From positions 546,899 to 610,898 of the forward strand of contig AMFN01000004.1 of assembly GCA_000302695.1 (NCBI GenBank): 64,000 nt of DNA. Direction: 5' to 3'. Positions 19,884 through 27,906 of this stretch are shown here, piece by piece. The notes beneath the pieces are model-generated. The model saw only the letters and a program-made list of their open reading frames with translations, was not told the DNA's origin and did not search any database. Positions within the stretch are counted from its first letter, which is position 1. Each line of letters starts with the position of its first letter. This DNA is from Enterobacteriaceae bacterium LSJC7. GTDB lineage: Bacteria > Pseudomonadota > Gammaproteobacteria > Enterobacterales > Enterobacteriaceae. A program made the position numbers and the translations under genes.

Positions 19884-20687
19884 TTAATCAACCTGCGCCA
19901 GCGCGTCGCAAAGCTGCCGGGCGGCGAGGATAATACGCGGTCCGGCGCGCTCGAACCAGTCTCCGTTGAGTGTAATCACATTAACGGCTAACGCGCTGCC
20001 CCAGAACTGCTTCACGGCCTCGGCTTTGCGGGCATCACCGGCGATAACGATAGCCTGCGGCCGTCGGGTCAACACCTGTTCGCGGCTCACCTGCGGCCAG
20101 GTGACAGGGCTGCCGGCAAAGATATTTTCACCACCGCACACGCTCAGAACATCGTTCTGAATAGAGTGTTTGCCGCTGGTAAAGAGTGGCCTGGTGCCAA
20201 ATTGCAGAAACACCTTTTTACGCGGGCGGTCGGCATATTCGTGTTGCAGCACCTGCCACTCGGACCGCAGGGCAGATGCCGCCTGATGCGCCTTGTCAGG
20301 CTCGGGGCTCCAGTCGGCAAGCGTATCCAGCGCGCGGGCGATATCCTCTACGCTCTGCGGATCTATCCAGATGACCTTGATCCCCAGTTTTTCAAGCTGA
20401 TTGACCGGGCGCTCGGCGTTGCCGCTGCGCCAGGCCAGCACCAGGTCAGGTTTGAGCGCAATAATGCGCTCCGCGTTGATGCCCTGCCAGCTTGCAACCT
20501 GCTCAAGCGGCTTTGCCGCGTCGGGATAATCCGACCAGGCGCTGACCGCCACAGGCGTGATGCCTGCGGCAAAGGCAAGTTCGGTATTGGCCGGGGAAAG
20601 CGTCACCACTCGCGGCGCGGCACTGAGCCACGCCGGGAGCAGCAGCGTGAGCGCGCACAGGGTACGTGTAACGCGCCCTTTAGCCAT
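19884..20687 (-). CDS. btuF: Vitamin B12 periplasmic binding protein BtuF
   Basis: Captures cobalamin in the periplasm for BtuCD. The 267-aa protein opens with a Sec signal peptide ending near WLSAAPRV and shows the family [14 protein letters not shown] segment, GGNAER-like ([11 protein letters not shown]), [18 protein letters not shown] and [14 protein letters not shown]. Length matches E. coli (266 aa). The start overlaps the 3' end of mtnN by 8 bp, so the pair is coupled, as in E. coli. Confidence 0.95.
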   Translation of the reverse strand: MAKGRVTRTLCALTLLLPAWLSAAPRVVTLSPANTELAFAAGITPVAVSAWSDYPDAAKPLEQVASWQGINAERIIALKPDLVLAWRSGNAERPVNQLEKLGIKVIWIDPQSVEDIARALDTLADWSPEPDKAHQAASALRSEWQVLQHEYADRPRKKVFLQFGTRPLFTSGKHSIQNDVLSVCGGENIFAGSPVTWPQVSREQVLTRRPQAIVIAGDARKAEAVKQFWGSALAVNVITLNGDWFERAGPRIILAARQLCDALAQVD

Positions 20688-21378
20688 GGGCCAGCTTCTG
20701 TAGCAGGGCTTCGACCATCAGGCTTGACTGTTTTGCAGCCGTTGCCAGGAACTCGTCAAAGCTCAGGTGCGACTGCTGGTCGGCCACGTCGGAAATAGCG
20801 CGCACCACCACAAACGGCGTGCCGAAGTTATGGCAGACGTGGCCGATAGCGGTGGCTTCCATTTCTACGGCGATAGCCTGCGGGAAGCGGGTACGGATTT
20901 TCGTCAGGTTTTCTGCGCCGTTAATAAAGGCATCACCGCTTACCACCAGCCCACGCACCGCATGCAGATTCAGCTGTTCGATACACTGTTCTGCGGCGCT
21001 AATCAGTGTGTCGTCGGCCACAAACGCCGCCGGACAGCCCGCCATCTGGCCATATTCGTAGCCAAATGCCGTCACATCGGCATCGTGGTAGCGCACTTCG
21101 CTGGAGACTACGATATCGCCCACTTTCAATGATGAGGCCAGCCCGCCCGCAGAACCGGTGTTGATGATAACGTCCGGCTTGCAGTGCTCCAGCAGCAGCG
21201 TAGCACCCATCGCCGCCGAGACTTTACCAATGCCCGATTTCAGCAGTGCAACGTCTACGCCGTTTAGCGTACCGGTGTAAATTTCACAGCCTGCCAGTTT
21301 TAACGTCTGACGGTTGTCAATTTTATCGCGCAGCAGCGTGACTTCTTCTTCCATTGCACCAATGATGCCTGCTTTCAT
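20680..21378 (-). CDS. mtnN: 5'-methylthioadenosine/S-adenosylhomocysteine nucleosidase
   Basis: Cleaves adenine from MTA, SAH and 5'-deoxyadenosine, serving methionine salvage, relief of product inhibition and AI-2 precursor formation. The 232-aa protein matches E. coli exactly in length and retains catalytic E12, E174 (VEME) and D197 (AISDVAD). It is divergent from dgt and overlaps btuF at its 3' end. Confidence 0.97.
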   Translation of the reverse strand: MKAGIIGAMEEEVTLLRDKIDNRQTLKLAGCEIYTGTLNGVDVALLKSGIGKVSAAMGATLLLEHCKPDVIINTGSAGGLASSLKVGDIVVSSEVRYHDADVTAFGYEYGQMAGCPAAFVADDTLISAAEQCIEQLNLHAVRGLVVSGDAFINGAENLTKIRTRFPQAIAVEMEATAIGHVCHNFGTPFVVVRAISDVADQQSHLSFDEFLATAAKQSSLMVEALLQKLAHG

Positions 21379-21457
21379 ATCGGGTTACTCGCTAATAGTT
21401 GGATTCACGGGCATAGTCTATCATGGCAGGCGATGAGGAAAATAAACCGGAGGGAAG

Positions 21458-22972
21458 ATGAGCGACATCGATTTTCGCAGAAAAATTAACTGGCACCGCC
21501 GTTTTCGTTCTCCTGACGGCGAAAAGAGCGAACATGAGATTCTGCGTATTTTCGAAAGCGACCGTGGGCGCATTATTAATTCACCCGCCATTCGCCGCCT
21601 GCAACAAAAAACCCAGGTGTTTCCTCTGGAGCGCAATGCCGCAGTGCGCACGCGCCTGACCCACTCAATGGAAGTGCAGCAAGTCGGGCGCTACATCGCT
21701 CGTGAGATACTCAGTCGCCTGAAAGAGCAGGACTTGCTGTCACGCTATGGCCTTGACGAGCTTGCAGGACCGTTTGAAAGCGTGGTGGAAATGGCCTGCC
21801 TGATGCACGACATCGGCAACCCGCCGTTCGGCCACTTTGGTGAGGCGGCAATCAACGACTGGTTCAAACAGCGATTGCGACCGGCTGATATGTACGGTAC
21901 GGCCTCAGAAGATGTGCAGTGTGGGATTGCCCCGCTGCGGCTGGTAGACGGTGACGAGGCGCTCAATACATTGCGCCGCAAGGTGCGCGAAGACTTGTGT
22001 CACTTTGAGGGTAACGCGCAGGGGATTCGCCTGGTGCACAGCCTGTTGCGCCTGAACCTGACCTGGTCGCAGGTCGGCTGTATTCTGAAATATACCCGCC
22101 CGGCGTGGGATGCAAAGACGCCACCGGCATCCCATAATTATTTAATGAAGAAACCGGGATTTTACCTTTCTGAAGAGAATTATATCGCGAGACTGCGTCA
22201 TGAGCTGGAATTAGGAGAATATTGTCGCTTTCCGCTCACCTGGATTATGGAGGCGGCGGACGATATTTCTTATTGTGTGGCGGATCTGGAAGACGCCGTT
22301 GAGAAAAATATATTTACCGTCGAGCAGCTTTATCAACATCTCTGCACGCGCTGGGGCGAGCATCGTTCAGGCGATCTTTTTTCTCAGGTGGTGCATGAAG
22401 CCTGGGAGAAATCCCGGGCCAATAATATGCGGCGCAGTACTGAAAACCAGTTCTTTATGTATTTACGCGTGAATACGCTCAATAAGCTGGTGCCTTACGC
22501 GGCTCAACGTTTTATTGATAATATTGCCCAAATTTTCGCAGGTAGTTTTAATCAGGCCCTGCTTGAGGATGAAAATCCGGCCAGCCGTTTGCTTGATGTG
22601 TATAAGAAAGTGGCTGTGAAACATGTGTTTAGCCACCCGGAAGTGGAGCAGCTGGAGCTACAGGGTTACCGCGTCATCAGCGGCCTGCTGGATATCTACA
22701 GCCCGCTGTTAATGTTGCCGCTGGCAGAGTTCCAGCAAATGGTGAGCGAAGACAGCGTGCGCCATCTGCCGATTGAAACCCGGCTTTATCACAAATTATC
22801 GTCCAGTCACTGCCTTGCCTATAAAGACGCGGTGGATAAACTTTCTCGCAGCAACCCGCATTATGAAGTCTGGGAGTTCTATTACCGTTGTCGTCTTATT
22901 CAGGATTATATCAGCGGAATGACCGATCTTTATGCGTGGGATGAATACCGCAGATTGATGGCGGTGACGTGA
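21458..22972 (+). CDS. dgt: Deoxyguanosinetriphosphate triphosphohydrolase
   Basis: HD-domain enzyme hydrolysing dGTP to deoxyguanosine and tripolyphosphate, adjusting nucleotide pools. The 504-aa protein shows H69 (TRLTHSMEV), the HD pair H117-D118 ([16 protein letters not shown]) and the later [18 protein letters not shown] metal-binding segment. Length fits the E. coli enzyme (505 aa). GGAGGGAAG lies just before the ATG. It is divergent from mtnN; degP follows after 140 bases. Confidence 0.96.
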   Translation: MSDIDFRRKINWHRRFRSPDGEKSEHEILRIFESDRGRIINSPAIRRLQQKTQVFPLERNAAVRTRLTHSMEVQQVGRYIAREILSRLKEQDLLSRYGLDELAGPFESVVEMACLMHDIGNPPFGHFGEAAINDWFKQRLRPADMYGTASEDVQCGIAPLRLVDGDEALNTLRRKVREDLCHFEGNAQGIRLVHSLLRLNLTWSQVGCILKYTRPAWDAKTPPASHNYLMKKPGFYLSEENYIARLRHELELGEYCRFPLTWIMEAADDISYCVADLEDAVEKNIFTVEQLYQHLCTRWGEHRSGDLFSQVVHEAWEKSRANNMRRSTENQFFMYLRVNTLNKLVPYAAQRFIDNIAQIFAGSFNQALLEDENPASRLLDVYKKVAVKHVFSHPEVEQLELQGYRVISGLLDIYSPLLMLPLAEFQQMVSEDSVRHLPIETRLYHKLSSSHCLAYKDAVDKLSRSNPHYEVWEFYYRCRLIQDYISGMTDLYAWDEYRRLMAVT

Positions 22973-23032
22973 TGATTTTTACTTTTGTAAAGAATACCAA
23001 TAAATTTTTACTTTTTCCCGAGCGTCAGTAAG

Positions 23033-23061
23033 GGAACTTCACGATATAAACATCACTCTGA
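23033..23061 (+). promoter_or_regulatory. Sigma-E promoter of degP
   Basis: GGAACTT (23033-23039), a 17-base spacer and TCTGA (23057-23061) match the sigma-E consensus and the known E. coli degP promoter. A GTAAA half-site (22987-22991) lies upstream where CpxR acts in E. coli, but a second properly spaced half-site is not evident here. Confidence 0.85.
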
Positions 23062-23112
23062 TATGTCGTTCGTATCACAGTTTTTACCCAACAGGTAATT
23101 TGAGAAACAAAG

Positions 23113-24540
23113 ATGAAAAAAACCACGTTAGCAATGAGTGCGCTGGCTCTGAGTCTGGGTTTGGCGCTGGGCCCGGTGTCCGCTATCGCCGCTGAGACCG
23201 CTTCTTCTGTCACCTCGTCGCAGCAGATGCCAAGTCTCGCGCCGATGCTGGAAAAAGTGATGCCATCAGTGGTGAGCATTAACGTAGAAGGGAGTACGAC
23301 GGTTAATGCAGGCCGGATGCCGCGTAATTTACAGCAGTTCTTTGGTGAGGATTCACCGTTCTGCCAGGACGGTTCACCGTTCCAGAGCTCTCCGCTGTGC
23401 CAGGGCGTCCCGGGTGGCGGTGGCAACCAGCAGCAGAAATTTGCAGCCCTGGGATCCGGTGTCATTATTGATGCCGCCAAAGGCTATGTTGTCACCAATA
23501 ACCACGTTGTGGATAACGCCACCACCATTAAGGTGCAACTGAGCGATGGGCGCAAATTTGACGCCAAAGTCGTGGGTAAAGACCCGCGTTCTGATATCGC
23601 GCTGCTGGAGCTCAAAGAGCCGAAAAACCTGACCGCGATTAAGCTTGCGGATTCCGACACGCTGCGCGTGGGCGATTACGCCGTGGCAATCGGCAACCCA
23701 TACGGGCTGGGTGAAACCGTGACCTCGGGGATTGTTTCAGCACTGGGCCGCAGCGGGCTGAACGTTGAAAACTACGAAAACTTTATCCAGACCGATGCGG
23801 CTATCAACCGTGGTAACTCCGGCGGTGCGCTGGTTAACCTCAACGGTGAGCTTATCGGTATTAACACCGCCATTCTTGCGCCAGACGGCGGCAACATCGG
23901 CATCGGCTTTGCTATCCCGAGCAACATGGTGAAAAGCCTGACCGGTCAGATGGTGGAGTTTGGCCAGGTACGCCGCGGCGAGCTGGGTATTATGGGGACT
24001 GAGTTGAACTCTGACCTCGCTAAAGCGATGAAGGTTGATGCCCAGCGCGGTGCCTTTGTAAGCCAGGTAATGCCAAATTCGTCAGCGGCGAAAGCGGGTG
24101 TGAAAGCCGGTGACGTGATTGTTTCCATGAACGGCAAGCCTGTCAGTAGCTTTGCTGCGCTGCGCGCGCAGGTTGGCACAATGCCGGTTGGCAGCAAGAT
24201 TGCACTTGGCCTGCTGCGTGAAGGCAAAGCGGTGAACGTCGAGCTTGAGCTTCAGCAGAGCAGCCAGACGCAGGTGGACTCTTCCAGCATCTTCAACGGC
24301 ATTGATGGCGCGGAGATGAGCAACCAGGCGGGCAAAGATACCGGTGTTGTGGTTAACAGCGTGAAGGCGAACTCTCAGGCTGCACGCATTGGCCTGAAGA
24401 AAGGTGACATCATCGTCGGCGCAAACCAGCAGCCGGTTAAGAACATTGCCGAGTTACGTAAGATCCTCGAAGCCAAACCGCCCGTTCTGGCGTTAAACGT
24501 ACAGCGTGGCGACACCTCGCTTTATCTCCTGATGCAGTAA
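23113..24540 (+). CDS. degP: Periplasmic serine endoprotease/chaperone DegP
   Basis: HtrA-family protease-chaperone degrading misfolded envelope proteins. The 475-aa precursor has a signal peptide cut after residue 26 (SAIA/AETA), which places the mature triad at H105, D135 and S210, exactly the E. coli numbering (precursor H131, D161, S236 in GNSGGAL). The LA loop retains two cysteines (C84, C96). Two PDZ domains follow (about 280-370 and 390-475). Expression fits sigma-E control from the promoter upstream; a terminator follows. Confidence 0.98.
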   Translation: MKKTTLAMSALALSLGLALGPVSAIAAETASSVTSSQQMPSLAPMLEKVMPSVVSINVEGSTTVNAGRMPRNLQQFFGEDSPFCQDGSPFQSSPLCQGVPGGGGNQQQKFAALGSGVIIDAAKGYVVTNNHVVDNATTIKVQLSDGRKFDAKVVGKDPRSDIALLELKEPKNLTAIKLADSDTLRVGDYAVAIGNPYGLGETVTSGIVSALGRSGLNVENYENFIQTDAAINRGNSGGALVNLNGELIGINTAILAPDGGNIGIGFAIPSNMVKSLTGQMVEFGQVRRGELGIMGTELNSDLAKAMKVDAQRGAFVSQVMPNSSAAKAGVKAGDVIVSMNGKPVSSFAALRAQVGTMPVGSKIALGLLREGKAVNVELELQQSSQTQVDSSSIFNGIDGAEMSNQAGKDTGVVVNSVKANSQAARIGLKKGDIIVGANQQPVKNIAELRKILEAKPPVLALNVQRGDTSLYLLMQ

Positions 24541-24563
24541 AAATAATATCCTTAGCTACTTTC

Positions 24564-24592
24564 AGGGCCGCGTTTGCGGCCCTCTTTTTTTT
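24564..24592 (+). terminator. Intrinsic terminator after degP
   Basis: The 8-bp stem AGGGCCGC/GCGGCCCT with a GTTT loop is followed by eight T residues. Confidence 0.92.
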
Positions 24593-24628
24593 GTGATGCT
24601 TACCACAACTCCCGGATTCCTGCTTTGG

Positions 24629-24648
24629 CATTGTGCAGTTGCACAATG
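24629..24648 (+). promoter_or_regulatory. Palindrome upstream of cdaR, possible operator
   Basis: A perfect 9-bp inverted repeat, CATTGTGCA and TGCACAATG separated by GT, lies 58 bases before the cdaR start. CdaR activates its own gene in E. coli, so this is a candidate CdaR or other regulator site; the assignment is inference. Confidence 0.5.
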
Positions 24649-24705
24649 CTGTTGTTTGCCAGCTGACTTATGCTGGTGCGTCGGCGGTATTCTCAGGAGC
24701 AAATT

Positions 24706-25863
24706 ATGGCGGGCTGGCATCTGGATACGCGGATGGCGCAGGAAATTGTGGCGCGTACCATGCGTATTATCGACACCAATATCAACGTGATGGACGCCCG
24801 CGGGCGTATTATTGGCAGCGGCGACAAAGAACGCATTGGGGAGTTGCACGAAGGTGCGCTGCTGGTGCTGGCCCAGGGCCGGGTGGTGGACATTGACGAC
24901 GCTGTGGCGCGCCATCTGCACGGCGTGCGCCAGGGGATTAATCTGCCGCTGCGCCTTGAAGGCGAAATCGTTGGCGTGATTGGCCTGACCGGTTCGCCGG
25001 AGTCGCTACGTAAATACGGCGAACTGGTGTGTATGACCGCCGAGATGATGCTGGAGCAGTCGCGCCTGATGCATCTGCTGGCGCAGGACAGCCGTCTGCG
25101 TGAAGAGCTGGTGATGAACCTGATTCAGGCCGAGGAGCATACCCCGGCGTTGACTGAATGGGCGCAGCGCCTCGGTATTGATTTGAATCAGCCGCGTGTG
25201 GTGGCGGTGATTGAAGTCGACAGCGGCCAGCTTGGCGTTGACAGCGCGATGGCTGAGTTACAGCAGCTACAAACCGCGCTGACCACGCCAGAGCGCAACA
25301 ACCTCATTGCAATTGTGTCGCTCACTGAAATGGTGGTGCTGAAACCAGCGCTCAATCAGTTTGGGCGCTGGGATGCTGACGAGCATTGCCGCCGCGTGGA
25401 GCAGTTACTGGGACGCATGAAGGAAAGCGGGCATCTGCGCTTTCGCGTGGCGCTGGGTAATTATTTTACCGGTCCAGGCGGCATTGCCCGGTCGTGGCGC
25501 ACGGCGCGTACCACCATGATGGTCGGCAAGCAGCGTATGCCTGAAAGCCGCAGCTATTATTATCAGGATTTGATGTTGCCGGTGCTGCTCGACAGCCTGC
25601 GCGGTGGCTGGCAGGCCAACGAACTCGCACAACCGCTGGCAAAACTGAAAGCGATGGATAACAACGGCTTGCTCAGGCGCACCCTCAGCGCGTGGTTTCG
25701 TCATAATGTGCAGCCGCTTGCGACATCAAAGGCGTTGTTTATTCACCGCAATACGCTGGAGTACCGGCTTAACCGGATTTCGGAACTGACGGGGCTCAAT
25801 TTGAGCCATTTTGACGACCGGCTGCTGCTGTATATCGCGCTCCAGCTTGATGAGCAGCGCTGA
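24706..25863 (+). CDS. cdaR: Carbohydrate diacid regulator CdaR
   Basis: Transcriptional activator of the D-glucarate, D-galactarate and glycerate genes. The 385-aa protein has an N-terminal sugar-diacid-binding domain (LHEGALLVLAQGRVVDIDD, HGVRQGINLPLRLEGEIVG), a GGDEF-like middle region, and a C-terminal PucR-type helix-turn-helix (HRNTLEYRLNRISELTGL). The start at 24706 has AGGAG six bases upstream and gives the E. coli length; an upstream in-frame TTG or GTG region (24670) is not needed. Genes it controls are not in this window. Confidence 0.95.
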   Translation: MAGWHLDTRMAQEIVARTMRIIDTNINVMDARGRIIGSGDKERIGELHEGALLVLAQGRVVDIDDAVARHLHGVRQGINLPLRLEGEIVGVIGLTGSPESLRKYGELVCMTAEMMLEQSRLMHLLAQDSRLREELVMNLIQAEEHTPALTEWAQRLGIDLNQPRVVAVIEVDSGQLGVDSAMAELQQLQTALTTPERNNLIAIVSLTEMVVLKPALNQFGRWDADEHCRRVEQLLGRMKESGHLRFRVALGNYFTGPGGIARSWRTARTTMMVGKQRMPESRSYYYQDLMLPVLLDSLRGGWQANELAQPLAKLKAMDNNGLLRRTLSAWFRHNVQPLATSKALFIHRNTLEYRLNRISELTGLNLSHFDDRLLLYIALQLDEQR

Positions 25864-25893
25864 GTGAAGGTAAGGACCGTTGTCTTAGTCACT

Positions 25894-25919
25894 AAAAAGG
25901 GCCGTAATGGCCCTTTTTT
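25894..25919. terminator. Bidirectional terminator between cdaR and yaeH
   Basis: The stem AAAAAGGGCC/GGCCCTTTTT with a 5-nt loop lies between convergent cdaR and yaeH. Confidence 0.9.
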
Positions 25920-25983
25920 ATGTTCACTGACAGTGCCCCCCCGCGCTATCTGGCTGGCACCATTCACGCCTGGCGCATAGCGA

Positions 25984-26370
25984 TTATTTGCGGGTCAGTT
26001 TTTCCAGATCGGCTTCTATCTCGCTAATTTTGTTGGTGACCACGCTTTCGAGATGGCGCAGATCGTCGAGGATCTTGCGCTTGAGGTCAATTTCGCCGCG
26101 CTCGCGCTGGCAAATCTGATCTAACTCATCGATAACGTAACGCAGGTTGGGGCTGATTTCCTGCACTTCTCGAAAGCCCTGGCCAACACCGTCGGCCACC
26201 ACGGTTTTACGCTGGCGTGGGTATTTAAATTTGACGCTTTTCGCGAAGAACTCCCCTTTGTCTTTGCGAAAGTAGATTTTCAGAATGTCGTTGCTGGCCT
26301 CCTGGCGCAGGCTGTAGCGGTCTATCTCTTCTGGATTGCTTATGCCAAGGCTGACTAAATTATCGTACAT
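25984..26370 (-). CDS. yaeH: UPF0325 family protein YaeH
   Basis: Conserved 128-aa cytosolic protein of unknown function, same length as E. coli YaeH. The sequence is highly charged: a basic region ([16 protein letters not shown]) and a C-terminal helix likely to form a coiled coil ([30 protein letters not shown]). No catalytic motif is visible. It converges with cdaR. In E. coli yaeI follows on the dapD side; here a small lipoprotein gene occupies that interval instead. Confidence 0.9.
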   Translation of the reverse strand: MYDNLVSLGISNPEEIDRYSLRQEASNDILKIYFRKDKGEFFAKSVKFKYPRQRKTVVADGVGQGFREVQEISPNLRYVIDELDQICQRERGEIDLKRKILDDLRHLESVVTNKISEIEADLEKLTRK

Positions 26371-26511
26371 GAGCGGCGTTCTCCTTAAGCGGAACGGATG
26401 GCAACCTTTAGATAGTTAACACAAACACGTTATTTTGCCAGCAATACGGCCAAAAAAATACGGTGGCTATTTGTTATGAGCGGCACGCAATGTATGGGCT
26501 GTGGAATGAAA

Positions 26512-26537
26512 AATGCCGCTTCACAGGAAGCGGCATT
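26512..26537 (-). terminator. Terminator of the DUF4223-type lipoprotein gene
   Basis: An 11-bp stem (AATGCCGCTTC/GAAGCGGCATT) with an ACAG loop is followed on the minus strand by a run of T residues, 28 bases after the stop of the small lipoprotein gene. Confidence 0.85.
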
Positions 26538-26564
26538 AATTAAAAGAGGTGGTTGGTGTGGTAT

Positions 26565-26738
26565 TTATTTCTGTGCAGCAGCAGGGCCGCAGCCGCCAAT
26601 GACTTTAGAAATAGAAATAGCCGGGTGCAGCAGATAATCATAATCGCAATTTTTTTCCTGGTTGTAAACGCTGCCGGTGCAGCCAGCCAGGGTGGATAAA
26701 ACAACTGCCATCAACGCAACCTTTGCGTATTTTTTCAT
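26565..26738 (-). CDS. Small lipoprotein, YhfL/DUF4223-like
   Basis: A 57-aa ORF. It begins MKKYAKVALMAVVLSTLAGC: a basic n-region, hydrophobic core and lipobox LAGC with C20 as the lipidated residue. The mature part contains NCDYDYLLHPAISISKVIGGCG, which closely matches what I recall of E. coli YhfL, a small lipoprotein of unknown function. Two further cysteines (C31, C50) could pair. AGGA lies upstream of the ATG, a TATAAT (26759-26764, minus) about 20 bases before it, and a strong terminator after it, so it is a single-gene unit. No function can be stated. Its place between yaeH and dapD differs from E. coli. Confidence 0.85.
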   Translation of the reverse strand: MKKYAKVALMAVVLSTLAGCTGSVYNQEKNCDYDYLLHPAISISKVIGGCGPAAAQK

Positions 26739-26987
26739 TTTTATATCCTGTGGGTATGATTATATAACAAAGGAAATATCAGTCTGTTGCGATATTTCTT
26801 AGCTACTAAAACATGGCTTGTTATGCCGCGTCAATATACGGGGGTGTTTTTATTTTTATATTTATTATTCGGATGGTTTTTCTTTTGTTTATTTAATCTG
26901 GGAATGTATTCAAGGCTGGAAATATATTTTTTGTGAATATGTTTATTTTATCGAATGGATGCCGCTCTGAGAGCGACCTAAAAAAAT
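26739..26987. other. AT-rich intergenic region upstream of the small lipoprotein gene
   Basis: About 250 bases, strongly AT-rich with long T and A tracts (notably 26840-26930), much unlike its surroundings. It contains a TATAAT on the minus strand at 26759-26764, a plausible -10 for the lipoprotein gene, without a clear -35. No supported coding sequence. The composition resembles H-NS-bound DNA; that reading is inference. Confidence 0.6.
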
Positions 26988-27017
26988 AAAGCGGGCTGAC
27001 ATCAATCAGCCCGCTTT
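26988..27017 (-). terminator. Terminator after dapD
   Basis: A 12-bp stem (AAAGCGGGCTGA/TCAGCCCGCTTT) is followed on the minus strand by an AT-rich stretch, 20 bases past the dapD stop. Confidence 0.88.
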
Positions 27018-27037
27018 TATGAATGAAACGAATGCAA

Positions 27038-27862
27038 TTAGTCGATGGTGCGCAGCAGTTCGTTGATGCCCACTTTACCGCGGGTTTTCGCATCGACCTT
27101 TTTCACGATGACCGCGCAGTACAGGCTGTAGCTGCCATCTTTGGACGGCAGGTTGCCGGAAACCACCACCGAGCCTGCCGGGACGCGGCCGTAAAACACT
27201 TCGCCGGTTTCACGGTCATAGATTTTGGTGCTCTGGCCGATGTAAACGCCCATGGAAATCACGGAGCCTTCCTCGACGATAACGCCTTCAACAATCTCAG
27301 AACGCGCACCAATAAAGCAGTTGTCTTCGATGATAGTCGGGTTGGCCTGCAACGGCTCAAGCACGCCGCCGATGCCCACGCCGCCAGACAGGTGCACGTT
27401 TTTGCCAATCTGCGCGCAGGAGCCAACGGTGGCCCAGGTGTCTACCATGGTGCCTTCGTCAACGAAGGCACCGATGTTCACATAAGACGGCATCAGCACG
27501 GTGTTACGGGCGATAAACGCGCCCTGGCGTACCGCCGCTGGCGGGACTACGCGAAAGCCTTCTTTCTGAAAGCGAGCGTCGTCGTAGTCGGCAAATTTCA
27601 TCGGCACTTTGTCAAAATAGCGGCTTTCTGCGCCTTCCATGACTTTATTGTCGTTAATGCGAAAGGAGAGCAGAACGGCCTTTTTCAGCCACTGGTGGGT
27701 GACCCACTGGCCGTCAATTTTCTCCGCAACACGCAGTGCGCCGCTGTCGAGCAGGCTGATAACCTGGTTGACGGCGTCACGGATGGTGGCGTCGGCGTTG
27801 GCCGGAGTGATGTCGGCACGGCGCTCGAAAGCGGATTCAATAACGTTCTGTAACTGCTGCAT
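27038..27862 (-). CDS. dapD: Tetrahydrodipicolinate N-succinyltransferase
   Basis: Transfers succinyl from succinyl-CoA to tetrahydrodipicolinate in the lysine and meso-diaminopimelate pathway. The 274-aa protein equals the E. coli length and shows an N-terminal helical domain followed by left-handed beta-helix hexapeptide repeats ([29 protein letters not shown] region, then [30 protein letters not shown]). It lies 44 bases downstream of glnD on the same strand and ends at a strong hairpin. Confidence 0.97.
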   Translation of the reverse strand: MQQLQNVIESAFERRADITPANADATIRDAVNQVISLLDSGALRVAEKIDGQWVTHQWLKKAVLLSFRINDNKVMEGAESRYFDKVPMKFADYDDARFQKEGFRVVPPAAVRQGAFIARNTVLMPSYVNIGAFVDEGTMVDTWATVGSCAQIGKNVHLSGGVGIGGVLEPLQANPTIIEDNCFIGARSEIVEGVIVEEGSVISMGVYIGQSTKIYDRETGEVFYGRVPAGSVVVSGNLPSKDGSYSLYCAVIVKKVDAKTRGKVGINELLRTID

Positions 27863-27906
27863 TGGCGAATCTTCCTGGTATTTTCACGTGTGTTAAGAAG
27901 GTTAGG

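Noticed and set aside
22981-23032. CpxR box upstream of degP
   Set aside because: Only one GTAAA half-site is clear; the second half-site at the required spacing is not evident, so it was mentioned but not called as a feature.
26893-27093. A 66-codon frame over the dapD terminator and AT-rich gap
   Set aside because: It runs through the dapD 3' end and terminator and has no homology or ribosome site.
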